Counted from the first letter of the stretch, positions 43,136 to 51,670 are shown. The stretch is DNA of 64,000 nucleotides from Halobacteriales archaeon QS_6_64_34 (GCA_003020925.1 PXRT01000013.1:1-64000), one strand, 5' to 3'. Made by a program: numbers and translations. The notes: a model not told the origin generated them from the letters alone.

Positions 43136-43831
43136 TTACGATTCGTCCAGTCGAACGCCCGGCTCGACGTAGGAGTCGCCGAGCCGGTCGCGGTTCCGGG
43201 CGGCCAGCCGGCCCCATTCGGCCAGTCCCGTGTGAACGTCTGTGGCGTCGAAGCCGATGGTCTCGCCCAGCGCAGCGAGTTCCCGGGGCGCCCGAAACGC
43301 CAGGTGGCTCTGAGGGTCGGCGCTGACGACGTAGGGGGCGTCGGCGTCGTCGACCAGTTCACGGAGCTTCCGGAGACCACGGAGCCGGCGGACGCGGCTC
43401 CCGCCGCTGTCGTGAACGACCGGGTGGAGGGCGAACTCGACGCGGACGCCGTTGTCGGCGGCCGCGTTCGCCAGCACGTGATTGAAGTCGCCGTCGCCCG
43501 CCATCGGGTGAGCGAGCACGTCGACGGCGGGAGTCTCGACGGCGAAGCGGTTTATCGCCCGGTCACCGCCGTGGACGACGACGACGGTGCGCTTCGAGCG
43601 GTAGTTGCCGACGAGGCCGCTGGCCTGTGAGGGGTCGTCGGCCCGAACTTCGATACCGTCGACCACGTCGACGTCGACCCGTTCCTTGACGGTCTCGATG
43701 TCGTCGGGGCTGCCCTCGTCGCCGTGGTTGCGGACGACGATACCGTCGTAGCCATAGTCGGCCGCCGTACGGGCCTGTCGGGCGAGGGTGCTCGGCCCGT
43801 CGGGCCGGACGTGGACAGCCTCGTACATCAC
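43136..43831 (-). CDS. rnp3: RNase P protein component 3 (Rpp30)
   Basis: A TIM-barrel protein subunit of archaeal RNase P. The 231-residue protein reads MYEAVHVRPDGPSTLARQAR, YDGIVVRNHGDEG, VVDGIEVRADDPSQASGLVG, RTVVVVHGGDRAINRFAVET, VDVLAHPM and VEFALHPVVHDSGGSRVRRL: the barrel strands of Rpp30. Its start overlaps the stop of the upstream RNA-binding gene by 4 nt. Partner Rpp21/Rpp29 genes are not in the window. Confidence 0.9.
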   Translation of the reverse strand: MMYEAVHVRPDGPSTLARQARTAADYGYDGIVVRNHGDEGSPDDIETVKERVDVDVVDGIEVRADDPSQASGLVGNYRSKRTVVVVHGGDRAINRFAVETPAVDVLAHPMAGDGDFNHVLANAAADNGVRVEFALHPVVHDSGGSRVRRLRGLRKLRELVDDADAPYVVSADPQSHLAFRAPRELAALGETIGFDATDVHTGLAEWGRLAARNRDRLGDSYVEPGVRLDES

Positions 43832-44253
43832 AGTTCGGCGAGCAGGTCCCGGGCGTTCTCGATGGCGTTTTCCCGCTTTGCGGGGTAGGCTTCGACCTTC
43901 GCGCGGAGCGTGATACCGTCACCGCGTTCGACGTCGCCACGGAAGGCCGCCTGCTTGTCGAGCGTGAGGAAAAACGAGCAGTTCTCGTCGACGCGGTCGT
44001 CCAGTTCCGCCCGCACGTCGTCGATGTCCGAAAGCGTCGCCACCTGCGAGAGGACGTGTCGAATCCCGTCGGCGTTCTCGACGCGAGCCGAGAGGACGGC
44101 GATGCGGTCGCCGTAGTGGCCCTCGCTCTCGGCGCGCTCGATGGGGTACTCCTCGGGGAGATAGGTTCGGAGCGCCGACTCGACGCGTTTCTCGTCCTCG
44201 GTGGCATAACAGAACACCCGGAGGTCGACGTAGTGGAACGGAACCGACGCCAC
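43828..44253 (-). CDS. RNA-binding domain protein (PF01877-like)
   Basis: A 141-residue protein: HYVDLRVFCYATEDEKRVES, ALRTYLPEE, GHYGDRIAVLSARVENADGI and ENCSFFLTLDKQAAFRGDVE. This matches an archaeal RNA-binding family often encoded near RNase P and exosome genes. It is coupled to rnp3 (4-nt overlap). A role in RNA processing is likely from context; molecular activity unknown. Confidence 0.82.
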   Translation of the reverse strand: MASVPFHYVDLRVFCYATEDEKRVESALRTYLPEEYPIERAESEGHYGDRIAVLSARVENADGIRHVLSQVATLSDIDDVRAELDDRVDENCSFFLTLDKQAAFRGDVERGDGITLRAKVEAYPAKRENAIENARDLLAEL

Positions 44254-44256
44254 GGC

Positions 44257-44436
44257 TTACTCGCTGGCTTCGAGGTTGTCCTCGGGAACGCCCTGCTCCT
44301 GGCCGTCCTCGAAGGAAACCGTGTAGTTGGCGTCACCGAACATCGTGTCGACGACCTGCGTGATGGTCCCTGTCTCGCCGTCGTAATCGCTGTGCTCGTC
44401 GTGGAGAATGACTTCGTCGTCTTCTTCGAATGCCAT
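44257..44436 (-). CDS. Small DUF1918-like protein
   Basis: A 59-residue acidic protein: MAFEEDDEVILHDEHSDYDG, ETGTITQVVDTMFGDANYTV, then SFEDGQEQGVPEDNLEASE. This is an SH3-like barrel pattern seen in DUF1918-type small proteins. The ATG at 44434-44436 is preferred to one 27 nt upstream. It is placed 3 nt upstream of the RNA-binding gene and so probably heads the RNase P operon. Confidence 0.75.
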   Translation of the reverse strand: MAFEEDDEVILHDEHSDYDGETGTITQVVDTMFGDANYTVSFEDGQEQGVPEDNLEASE

Positions 44437-44620
44437 ACGCGCCGATACTCGATGGCTGCTCAAAAAGGGACTGATTCGGCGGTCGTCGCCGCGCTGCTGG
44501 GAGTGTGGGCCACCGTGTCGAAGGGTTATAGTGACTCTCTCGCGTACTCGGTGGCATGATTGGTCCGTCTCACCCGCCGCTGTTTGCGTGCGATAGCTAC
44601 GACTCCGCTCTCGGCGACAG

Positions 44621-45187
44621 ATGACTACCGTCGACGACCTGTGGTATCTCGCCGACGTAGCCAGCCAGCAGGCCGAACAGACCTACCACGACCTCCGTGA
44701 CCAGTACGACGGGTTCGTGGAGTTTACGCGCCATCGGCGGGTCCAGCGGCCCCGATTTCGCACCGTCGCCGAGGACGCCCGCGACCACGGCGCCCCCTTC
44801 GGTGCGCACTCGCTGGCCTACCGGCCGACGGGTGAACTCCTGTTAGTGCGACACGACGGCGTCGGCCGGTGGGTGTTGCCCGGCGGCGAACTCGACGCGG
44901 GCGAGTCGTTTACCGAGACAGCACTGCGGGAACTGCGCGAGGAGAGCGGCATCGAGGCCCGCGTCGAGGGACTCGGGATGCTCGGTCGCGTGGAGTTCTA
45001 CTGCGGGGACAACGACACCTGGGGGGTGCTCCCGGTCTTCGAGGCCCGCGCCGAGACCACGGCCATCAGCGTCGACGACCCCGACGGCGAGATAAGCGAG
45101 GCCCGCTGGTTCGAGGAACTCCCGGCGGATACACGGGACCGCGAGGAGATACTGCGCTGGCGCGAGCGGCGGTTCAGTCGGGACTGA
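44621..45187 (+). CDS. Nudix hydrolase
   Basis: The 188-residue protein has an N-terminal helical extension (DLWYLADVASQQAEQTYHDL) and a Nudix fold. The Nudix box reads GGELDAGESFTETALRELRE followed by ESGI, fully matching the GX5EX7REUXEEXGU pattern. Substrate is unknown (nucleotide sugar or nucleoside diphosphate derivatives are usual). Convergent with the glycine-zipper gene. Confidence 0.87.
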   Translation: MTTVDDLWYLADVASQQAEQTYHDLRDQYDGFVEFTRHRRVQRPRFRTVAEDARDHGAPFGAHSLAYRPTGELLLVRHDGVGRWVLPGGELDAGESFTETALRELREESGIEARVEGLGMLGRVEFYCGDNDTWGVLPVFEARAETTAISVDDPDGEISEARWFEELPADTRDREEILRWRERRFSRD

Positions 45188-45215
45188 CCCCGGGAGGCAA
45201 ACGCCGCCGCGACGA

Positions 45216-45452
45216 TTACTCCGCCGAGCCCAGCCTGTCGCCGGCTTTCGACTTTGCGGTCTCTTTCGCTCGTTCGACCACCGGCTCGGCGTCGGCCCAC
45301 TTCTCGCCGACCATCGCGCCCACCAGCGCCCCGATGCCGGCGCCGGTGCTTGCGGCTTTCGGGCTGATGAGTCCGCCGACGGCCCCGCCGACGGCGCCAC
45401 CGGTCGCTGCGTACTTTGCACGGCTTATTGCACGATTGATTCGCTTTCGCAT
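45216..45452 (-). CDS. Glycine-zipper small membrane-associated protein
   Basis: A 78-residue protein: a basic start (MRKRINRAISRAKYA), then TGGAVGGAVGGLISPKAAST and GAGIGALVGAMVGEKWADAE, and a charged tail. The GxxxG-type repeats resemble glycine-zipper membrane segments. The ATG at 45450-45452 is used. Function unknown. Confidence 0.65.
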   Translation of the reverse strand: MRKRINRAISRAKYAATGGAVGGAVGGLISPKAASTGAGIGALVGAMVGEKWADAEPVVERAKETAKSKAGDRLGSAE

Positions 45453-45498
45453 ACCATGAAATTCACGCACGGACGTAAAAAGCCATGTGGCGGCTTCG

Positions 45499-46323
45499 TC
45501 ACTCGGGCCCGAACGACTGGCCCTCGCGGGCGTCCGCACCCAGCCGTCGAACCGCCGCCCGGGCGTTGCTCGCGTCGTAGCCAAACAGCACCGAGTGACC
45601 GTACTCGGCGGCGACTTCCGTCGCTTTCACGAGGGCGTCGATATCCACGTCGACGGCGTAGAGTTCGATACTGAAACGGGTCGAGAGGGGGTCCTGAAAC
45701 CCCTTTGCGAGTATCTCCAGCCAGTAGGTCGTCGAGTAGGCCATGTCATAAAGGGGGACGACGAACTCGTCGACGTACTCCTCGATATCGTCGACGGCGA
45801 CGCCGGAGCGGGCTTCGAGGTGGCCGGGATAGGGGTCGGGATACAGCGTCAGATAGAGCGCGCCGGGAACCCGCTCGCGGGCGTCGGCGACGAACTCGGT
45901 CATGACGCTGGTGCGCCAGGCCGCCCACTCCTCGAACTCGCTGTCGGCGAACCGACGCTCACACCGGTCGCAGTGGCAGTACTCCTCGCGCGGGAAGCCG
46001 ACATCGTCCAGGCGCACGTCACCGTTCACCTCGGCGGCCTCCTCGATGATGTCGAGCAACCCCTCGCGGTAGCGGTCGTGGGTCGGACAGACGTAGGTCC
46101 AGTCGAAGTAGGGTTCGTTCCGGGTCGCGGCGGTCCCCTCGTCGTCGAAGGCCAGCAGGTCCTCCTCGCCCTCGACGGCGTTGTCCCCGAAACACGACAC
46201 CATGTTCACCGCCCCCTCGATTGGCTCGGTCGCCCGGCCGGTGACGTCTTTGACCTCGTAGAACGCCCGGTCGAACTCCGACCACTCGGTTTCGTCCTCG
46301 TTTCGCGTGACGACGCCGTACAT
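45499..46323 (-). CDS. Uncharacterised haloarchaeal protein, possible TIM-barrel hydrolase
   Basis: A 274-residue protein. It has a WTYVCPTHDRYREGLLDIIE segment, a Cys/His cluster EEYCHCDRCERRFADSEF near residue 115, LYLTLYPDPYPG, and strands such as FSIELYAVDVDI and SVLFGYDASNARAAVRRLGA that suggest a TIM-barrel-like glycoside-hydrolase fold. No catalytic pair can be assigned. The ATG at 46321-46323 (MYGVVTRNED) fits better than the upstream frame. Confidence 0.68.
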   Translation of the reverse strand: MYGVVTRNEDETEWSEFDRAFYEVKDVTGRATEPIEGAVNMVSCFGDNAVEGEEDLLAFDDEGTAATRNEPYFDWTYVCPTHDRYREGLLDIIEEAAEVNGDVRLDDVGFPREEYCHCDRCERRFADSEFEEWAAWRTSVMTEFVADARERVPGALYLTLYPDPYPGHLEARSGVAVDDIEEYVDEFVVPLYDMAYSTTYWLEILAKGFQDPLSTRFSIELYAVDVDIDALVKATEVAAEYGHSVLFGYDASNARAAVRRLGADAREGQSFGPE

Positions 46324-46399
46324 GGCGGTCGCTATGGGGGTAGGTCGGGTAAGCGTTCTGAAAAGGGTGGTCGGATACGGTACGACAGTGGGGACCGCC

Positions 46400-46471
46400 T
46401 CACTTCTTGACCATGTACGCCGCACCGACGGCAGCGACGACCGCAATCAGGAGGAGTATTTTCTTTGACAT
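46400..46471 (-). CDS. Single-helix membrane microprotein
   Basis: A 23-codon frame reading MSKKILLLIAVVAAVGAAYM followed by VKK and stop: basic residues at both ends around one hydrophobic helix. A second ATG directly upstream (46472-46474) could add one Met. Too short for usual gene finders. It lies alone between two larger leftward genes. The pattern of charges is typical of real small membrane proteins, but expression is not shown. Confidence 0.5.
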   Translation of the reverse strand: MSKKILLLIAVVAAVGAAYMVKK

Positions 46472-46566
46472 CATTTCACCGTACGAAACCGGTTCATAAA
46501 GAACTATCGCCGCAGGCGGGTGATTGCTGGCCGGGATTCGTGTGCCGCTTGCACGCTCGGCGGGCC

Positions 46567-47400
46567 CTAGCACTCCCGCTCGTGGGCCCAGAACTCCCCG
46601 TCGACGGTGACCTCCTTCTTGAACAGCGGGACTTCGTCCTTGAGGCGGTTGATGCCGTCCTGGACTGCACTGAAGGCCTCGCCCCGGTGGCCGGCCAGGA
46701 TGACCACGAAGACGATGTCCTCACCGGCCTCGACGACCCCGGTCTTGTGGTGCAGTCGGACCGCATGGACGCCGTCGCGGGCCTCGAGGTCCGCCCGGAG
46801 GTCGGCCATCCGCCCCCGGGCGACGCCGTCGTAGCGCTCGAACTCCAGATGTTTCGTCGGCCGGTCGTCCGGGCTGTCTTTCGCCCGCACGCGACCGGTG
46901 AAGGTGGCGATAGCCCCGGCGCGGTCCTTCGCAGGCGAGCGCTTGACCGACTCGACGAGCGTCTCCAGCGTGACGTAGGGGTCCCGCTCGTCGAGGGCGG
47001 CAAGAATACTGTCCAGGTCGGCGTCCCCGCCACCCTCCGCGCGGTAGATGACCGGGTCGGCGGCCTCGCGGTCGCCCAGGACCACCTTCGGAATCGCCGC
47101 GTCGCTGTACCCCTCGACGAACGCGTAGTCGTAGTCGGGCGCCAGCGCGTCCAGCGTGTCGGTGAGCGTCCGTGACTCGCCGGTGGCGAACCACTCGCCG
47201 TCGTCGGTGAGCGCGACAGTCTCGGCCGCACCGGCCGCCCGGTGGCGAGCGGTGTCTTTCCCCTCGGTGTCGACGTCCGGCGAGTTCGTGCAGTGTTTCA
47301 CGGTGGCGACGTCGGCGTCCGTCGAACACCGCTCGGTCAGGCGCTCGACGAGCGTCGTCTTGCCGGTATCGGAGTGGCCCACGATACCCAGGACATACAT
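46567..47400 (-). CDS. MobB-MoaE fusion (molybdenum cofactor synthesis)
   Basis: The 277-residue protein joins two functions. Residues 1-140 are MobB, a GTP-binding protein of molybdopterin guanine dinucleotide synthesis: MYVLGIVGHSDTGKTTLVER P-loop, VATVKHC and ESRTLTDTLDA. Residues about 145-277 are MoaE, the large molybdopterin-synthase subunit: GAIATFTGRVRAKDSPDDRP, LEFERYDGVARGRM, HHKTGVVEAGEDIVFVVILA and GINRLKDEVPLFKKE with the conserved Lys. It lies with moaC, moaB and mobA within 2 kb. The sulfur carrier MoaD is not in the window. Confidence 0.9.
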   Translation of the reverse strand: MYVLGIVGHSDTGKTTLVERLTERCSTDADVATVKHCTNSPDVDTEGKDTARHRAAGAAETVALTDDGEWFATGESRTLTDTLDALAPDYDYAFVEGYSDAAIPKVVLGDREAADPVIYRAEGGGDADLDSILAALDERDPYVTLETLVESVKRSPAKDRAGAIATFTGRVRAKDSPDDRPTKHLEFERYDGVARGRMADLRADLEARDGVHAVRLHHKTGVVEAGEDIVFVVILAGHRGEAFSAVQDGINRLKDEVPLFKKEVTVDGEFWAHEREC

Positions 47401-47450
47401 GAGCGACCATACTGCCGGCTGATATGTAGATGTTTCCGATACACTGCCGG

Positions 47451-47933
47451 CTACTCCCGCAGCGCGGACTTCGTTTTCTCGACGACGCGGACGCCCTCGA
47501 TGGCCGCCGTCGGATACTGCCCGTCGTCGTCTTTCTCGCTCGATTTTACCATGTCCCAGACGACGTTGAGCCCCGTCGTCACGCCCTCCAGGGCCTCCAT
47601 CTCACAGCCGGTCTTGCCGACCGTCTCGACGGCGACGGTACACTCGACGGCCCCCTCGCCGAGTTCGAAGTCGACCTCGACGTTCGTGATCGGTATCTGG
47701 TGACACATCGGAATCGTCTCCCAGGTGTGCTTGACGGCCTGAACCGCGCCGATACGGGCCGTGGTCAACACGTCGCCCTTGCCGATATCGTCCTCGGCGA
47801 TGGCCTCGAGCGTCGACGCCGAGAGGCGAATCTGGCCGCGAGCGACCGCCCGGCGCTTGCTGTTTCCCTTCTCGCCGACGTCGACCATCTGTGCGTCGCC
47901 GCCCTCGTCGACGTGTGTGAACTCCTCTGTCAT
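47451..47933 (-). CDS. moaC: Cyclic pyranopterin monophosphate synthase
   Basis: The second step of molybdenum cofactor synthesis. The 160-residue protein has HVDEGGDAQMVDVGEKGNSK, GDVLTTARIGAVQAVKHTWE, IPMCHQIPITNVEVDFELGE and KTGCEMEALEGVTTGLNVVW, with the conserved Lys/His/Asp of MoaC. The ATG at 47931-47933 is chosen; an upstream in-frame start would extend into the spacer. Confidence 0.94.
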   Translation of the reverse strand: MTEEFTHVDEGGDAQMVDVGEKGNSKRRAVARGQIRLSASTLEAIAEDDIGKGDVLTTARIGAVQAVKHTWETIPMCHQIPITNVEVDFELGEGAVECTVAVETVGKTGCEMEALEGVTTGLNVVWDMVKSSEKDDDGQYPTAAIEGVRVVEKTKSALRE

Positions 47934-47976
47934 GGGTCGCCCTACCGCGAGCGAACTGAAAACACTGCGGGTTCGC

Positions 47977-48480
47977 TCATCGCCGAACGAGCCCGAGCAG
48001 GTGGCCCACTGCCGGCGCGACCAGTTGCCCGGCACCCGTCCGAGCGGCGTTCTCGCTACCGGGGAGACAGAAGACGAGTCGGTCGGCGACGACGCCGGCA
48101 GTCGCCCGGGAGGCCATCGCCATCGGGCCGACCTCCTCGAATGAGACGTACCGGAACAGCTCGCCGAATCCCGGAATCTCGCGGTCGAACAGTGGGGAAA
48201 CGGCGTCGACGGTTACGTCGTCGGCCGTCAGCCCGGTACCGCCGGTGGTCACCACCACGTCCGCACCTGCTTCCAGTGCGCTCGTCACCGCGTCGGCGAT
48301 AGCGACTCGGTCGTCGGTGACGAGCAGTCTGTCGGTGACCTCGTGGCCTGCGTCGGCGAGCGTCGACTCGATGACGTCGCCACCTGGGTCGTCCTCGGGC
48401 GTGCGCGAGGAGGAGACGGTGACGACGGCGATTGAGACGGCGTCTTCGTCGTGGTCGTGGTGGTCGCCCATATACCCCAT
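47977..48480 (-). CDS. moaB: MoaB/Mog-type molybdopterin adenylyltransferase
   Basis: It activates molybdopterin by adenylation before metal insertion. The 167-residue protein has AVVTVSSSRTPEDDPGGDVI, DVVVTTGGTGLTADDVTVDA (the TTGGTG loop near residue 77), FGELFRYVSFEEVGPMAMAS and VFCLPGSENA. Starts at 48480 or 48471 (MGDHHDH) are both possible. It is divergent from mobA, with 74 bp between. Confidence 0.9.
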   Translation of the reverse strand: MGYMGDHHDHDEDAVSIAVVTVSSSRTPEDDPGGDVIESTLADAGHEVTDRLLVTDDRVAIADAVTSALEAGADVVVTTGGTGLTADDVTVDAVSPLFDREIPGFGELFRYVSFEEVGPMAMASRATAGVVADRLVFCLPGSENAARTGAGQLVAPAVGHLLGLVRR

Positions 48481-48554
48481 AGCGACGTGGCCGTCCTAAA
48501 CTGTGACTGTGATGGAGCGGGGGTTCTATTGCCGAGCGCGCCCCACGCCGACGT

Positions 48555-49181
48555 GTGCCGACCGACGAACGCACCACTGGCATCGTCGTCGCGGGCGGGC
48601 GCTCGACACGGTTCGGGGACCGGGAGAAAGCCCTCGCCGAACTCGACGGGCAGCCGATGCTCTACCACGCCGTCGCGACGCTTGGCGACTTCACCGACTC
48701 CGTCGTCGTGAACTGCCGACCCGACCAGCAAGCGGCCTTTAGCGACGGGTTGGAGCCCCTCGACACCGATATCCGGTGGGCGCTTGACGAGACGCCGGAC
48801 GAGGGACCGCTCGCCGGGCTGGCAACCGCTCTCACCGCCGTCGACACCGAGCGCGCGGTCGCCCTGGGCTGTGATATGCCGTTTGCCGACACCGACGCGG
48901 TGTCGGGGCTGCTGGCACGACTCGGAGATAGCGACGCCGTCGTCCCCCGGACCGACGGCGGCCCAGAACCACTCCATGCGGCCTACTGTGTCGAGCCGAC
49001 GCTCGCGACGGCGCGGGCGGCACTGGCCGACGGGGAGCGGAGCCTCCGGGCGCTGCTCGACCGACTCGCTGTGGACTACGTCGCTGTCGACGCCGACGGG
49101 ACACTACCGGTGCGGTCGCTCACCAGCGTCGATACCGGAGAGCGACTGCAGGAAATCAAGCGGGAACGCGGGCGGGACTAA
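48555..49181 (+). CDS. mobA: Molybdenum cofactor guanylyltransferase
   Basis: It transfers GMP to molybdopterin. The 208-residue protein starts with GTG (48555) and has the nucleotidyltransferase signature GIVVAGGRSTRFGDREKALA, DEGPLAGLATALTAV, ALGCDMPFAD and RTDGGPEPLHAAYC. Normal length. The product matches the MobB half of the nearby fusion. It ends 3 bp from the convergent pyrI. Confidence 0.9.
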   Translation: MPTDERTTGIVVAGGRSTRFGDREKALAELDGQPMLYHAVATLGDFTDSVVVNCRPDQQAAFSDGLEPLDTDIRWALDETPDEGPLAGLATALTAVDTERAVALGCDMPFADTDAVSGLLARLGDSDAVVPRTDGGPEPLHAAYCVEPTLATARAALADGERSLRALLDRLAVDYVAVDADGTLPVRSLTSVDTGERLQEIKRERGRD

Positions 49182-49184
49182 CCC

Positions 49185-49652
49185 TCAGTCCGCGAGGATA
49201 TGGGCCGGCAGGTTGTCCCGGATAATCGTCTCGCAGTACTCACACCGCACCCCGTCGTCGACGACGGCAAAGCGGGACCGGACCGGTTCGTCCTCCGTCG
49301 AGATGCAGTTGTGGTTCGGACACTCCAGGATGCCCTCGACCAGCGAGGGGCGCGAGACGCGGTGTTTCTCGACGACCTCGAACTCCCGGACGATATTGAT
49401 AGAGGCGGCGGGCGCGATGAGCGAGAGGACGTCGACCTCGTTCTGGGAGAGTTCCTTGCCCTCGACTTTGACGATGTCTTTCTTGCCCAGCCGGTCGGAG
49501 GGCATGTTCATCGCGACGGAGACCGATTCGCCGCTGGTGCCGTCGATGTCCAGGATTGCGAGGACGTTCAGCGCCTGGCCGCCGGTGATGTGGTCGATAA
49601 CGGTGCCGTTGCGAATCTTCGAGACGCGGAGTTGCCGGTCGTCGTCCGTCAT
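49185..49652 (-). CDS. pyrI: Aspartate carbamoyltransferase regulatory chain
   Basis: The nucleotide-binding, zinc-containing regulatory subunit of ATCase. The 155-residue protein has the allosteric domain ([40 protein letters not shown]) and the C-terminal zinc domain with four Cys: CPNHNC and CEYC separated by a long loop. Its start overlaps the pyrB stop by 4 nt. Confidence 0.95.
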   Translation of the reverse strand: MTDDDRQLRVSKIRNGTVIDHITGGQALNVLAILDIDGTSGESVSVAMNMPSDRLGKKDIVKVEGKELSQNEVDVLSLIAPAASINIVREFEVVEKHRVSRPSLVEGILECPNHNCISTEDEPVRSRFAVVDDGVRCEYCETIIRDNLPAHILAD

Positions 49653-50563
49653 TCGTTGTCCTCCAGGAGCAAGTCGAGCAGCGCCATCCTGACGGGAACC
49701 CCGTTGTATGCCTGTTCGAAGTAGGTCGCGTACTCCGTGTCGTCGACGTCGTGAGCGATTTCGTCGACCCGTGGCAGCGGGTGCATTACGGTCAGGTCGT
49801 CTTTCGCGGCCTTGAGGGTCTCGCTGTCTATCCGGTACTGGCCGGCGACCGCGCGGTACTCGCTCTCATCGGGGAACCGCTCGCGCTGGATGCGGGTGAC
49901 ATACAGCACGTCGAGTTCCGGGAGCACCTCGTCCAGTTCGGTGTGTTCGCGCACTTTGGCCCCCTCCTGGTGGAGGTCGTACCGAACGGAGCGGGGCAAC
50001 TGTAGGGACTCGGGGCTGATGAAGTGCTGGCGGGCGTCGACGTTGGTCAGCGCGTGGGCCAGCGAGTGGACCGTGCGACCGTACTTCAGGTCACCCATGA
50101 TGCCGATGGTGAGGTCGTCGAAGCCGGCGTTCTCCCGTATCGTGTAGAGGTCAAGCAGCGTCTGGGTGGGGTGCTGGCCGGCGCCGTCGCCGGCGTTTAC
50201 GAGCGGTACGTCGACGAACTCGCTGGCCATCTTCGCTGACCCCTCCATCGGATGGCGCAACACGAGCGCGTCGGCGTACCCCTCGACGACGCGGACGGTG
50301 TCAGCAAGGGACTCGCCTTTCTTGACACTCGATGACTCCACCGACCCCATGTCGACGATGTCCCCGCCCAGGCGCTTCATCGCCGTCGTGAAGCTCATCT
50401 TCGTCCGCGTGCTGGGTTCGAAAAAGAGCAGCCCCAGCAGCGTGTCCGCGTGCCGGTCGGCGTAGGCCGACGGGTCCGCCGCGATGTCGGCCGCGTGGTC
50501 GAGCACCGCCTCGATGTCGGCCCGCGACAGCTGTTTGGCGCTGATGATGTGGTCGTGCCGCAT
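49649..50563 (-). CDS. pyrB: Aspartate carbamoyltransferase catalytic chain
   Basis: The committed step of pyrimidine synthesis. The 304-residue protein carries [20 protein letters not shown] (carbamoyl-phosphate loop), [16 protein letters not shown] (80s loop), [30 protein letters not shown] (HPTQ) and [11 protein letters not shown]. The ATG at 50561-50563 (MRHDHIIS) is chosen over an upstream in-frame ATG. It is coupled to pyrI. The composite repeat lies just upstream (50681-50942). Confidence 0.95.
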   Translation of the reverse strand: MRHDHIISAKQLSRADIEAVLDHAADIAADPSAYADRHADTLLGLLFFEPSTRTKMSFTTAMKRLGGDIVDMGSVESSSVKKGESLADTVRVVEGYADALVLRHPMEGSAKMASEFVDVPLVNAGDGAGQHPTQTLLDLYTIRENAGFDDLTIGIMGDLKYGRTVHSLAHALTNVDARQHFISPESLQLPRSVRYDLHQEGAKVREHTELDEVLPELDVLYVTRIQRERFPDESEYRAVAGQYRIDSETLKAAKDDLTVMHPLPRVDEIAHDVDDTEYATYFEQAYNGVPVRMALLDLLLEDNE

Positions 50564-50680
50564 CTTACTCCCACTCCCGCCCCCGACCATCTTGAATCTC
50601 TCGACACGACCTAGCTACGGTTGGTGTACTGTTGGGTGCTAGGTATTCCGGAACAGTTGCCGGATACGACGAGTTCACCG

Positions 50681-50942
50681 ACAGCCAGAAAGCCCCGGCG
50701 AGCTGGACTCGGGGGGCTCGCTGCGCTTCTCGCTCACTGCGTTCGCTGCGGTGCTTACGTCGCCCGCCTTCGTCCAGCTCGCCGCCCCTTTCAATCCCAC
50801 CCAGCATAGACTGACCAACCGGCTACGGGTGGGACTGAAAGGGGCCGCGCTATCGGCGAAGCACGACGAAGTAAGCACGCGAACAGCGTGAGCGCGCGCA
50901 ACGAGTCGCGCGAGCCGATAGCGCGGGGGCTTTCTGGCTGTT
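50681..50942. repeat. Composite inverted-repeat element, copy 3 (two complete arms)
   Basis: Both arms are complete and face each other. The outer ends are ACAGCCAGAAAGCCCC and its mirror (to 50942). The inner motifs are CCCCTTTCAATCCCACCC and GGGTGGGACTGAAAGGGG around a 24-bp spacer. The left arm stem is GGCGAGCTGGAC (50697-50708) with GTCCAGCTCGCC (50772-50783). The right arm stem is GCGCTATCGGC (50847-50857) with GCCGATAGCGC (50914-50924). The stems differ in sequence yet keep complete pairing. This copy lacks the GGTAGTG terminal repeats of copies 2 and 4. The region 50564-51021 contains no convincing gene. Confidence 0.85.
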
Positions 50943-51021
50943 GACCTCTGTCGTCTGAGCGGAAACAACTCTACACTTCGCGAGCCAAGCATTCAAAACA
51001 CATACCGCACACACCCATCCT

Positions 51022-51669
51022 ATGCTCGCAATCGCCGGGGGGAAGGGAGGGTGTGGGAAGACGACGACAGCCGTCGGGCTCGCGCGCGGGCTGGCCGCCC
51101 TGGGCACGCGACCGCTGGTCGTCGACGCGGACCTCGACATGCCGGACCTCCATCACCGGACCGGCGTCGACCGACAGCCGGGTATCGCCGCTGCCGTCGA
51201 GCGCGAGGAGCCGCGTACGGTCGCACAGCCGAGCGGTCGCTTCCCGGAGATAGACGTATTACCGTGTGTGGAGGCCGATACAGCGACCGCTGTGGCGCTG
51301 TTCGAGCGGCTGTCGGTCCAGCCGGACCACGGCAGTGCCGGGGCCCCCATTCTGCTGGACTGCCCGGCCGGGGCGAGCCCGGACGCCGCCGCGCCGCTGC
51401 GGGCGGCCGACCGGACCGTCCTCGTCTCGACGCCCCGGGAGCGCAGTCTGCGGGACACGGCCAAGACGGCGGCGATGGCCCGCGAACTCGACGCCCCGCC
51501 GGCCGGCGTGGTGCTGGTCCGCAGCGACGGCCGGGTCGACCCGAGCGAACTACTCGACTGTAGTTCGGTCGTTCACGTGCCTGAGCTGTCTGAACCTCCA
51601 CTCGAAACGGAGGAATCGGCCGCGAGACACCTAAAATGTGCTAAATCGGTAACCAAGCGGAATATTTAA
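51022..51669 (+). CDS. ParA/MinD-like ATPase
   Basis: A 215-residue SIMIBI-class ATPase with a deviant Walker A, IAGGKGGCGKTTTAVGLARG (residues 4-23), a LVVDADLDMPDLH Walker A' region and ILLDCPAGASPDAAAPLRAA as the B/switch segment. It is shorter than typical MinD/ParA and lacks an obvious amphipathic membrane helix. Located 29 bp upstream of a RecA-fold protein in the same direction, so the two may act together in spatial or transcriptional regulation. No parB-like gene is adjacent. Confidence 0.78.
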   Translation: MLAIAGGKGGCGKTTTAVGLARGLAALGTRPLVVDADLDMPDLHHRTGVDRQPGIAAAVEREEPRTVAQPSGRFPEIDVLPCVEADTATAVALFERLSVQPDHGSAGAPILLDCPAGASPDAAAPLRAADRTVLVSTPRERSLRDTAKTAAMARELDAPPAGVVLVRSDGRVDPSELLDCSSVVHVPELSEPPLETEESAARHLKCAKSVTKRNI

Positions 51670-51670
51670 T
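51660..51670 (+). promoter_or_regulatory. TATA box and ribosome-binding site for the RecA-fold gene
   Basis: GAATATTTAAT overlaps the end of the ParA-like gene. AAAGGAG (51691-51697) sits just before the ATG at 51699. Such a proximal purine run is uncommon for leaderless genes and suggests a short leader or translation from a longer ParA-gene transcript. Confidence 0.5.

Noticed and set aside
50681-50942. CRISPR array or crRNA-like repeat
   Set aside because: The shared TGGGACTGAAAGGGG motif occurs only as inverted pairs, not as regularly spaced direct repeats, and no cas gene is in the window.
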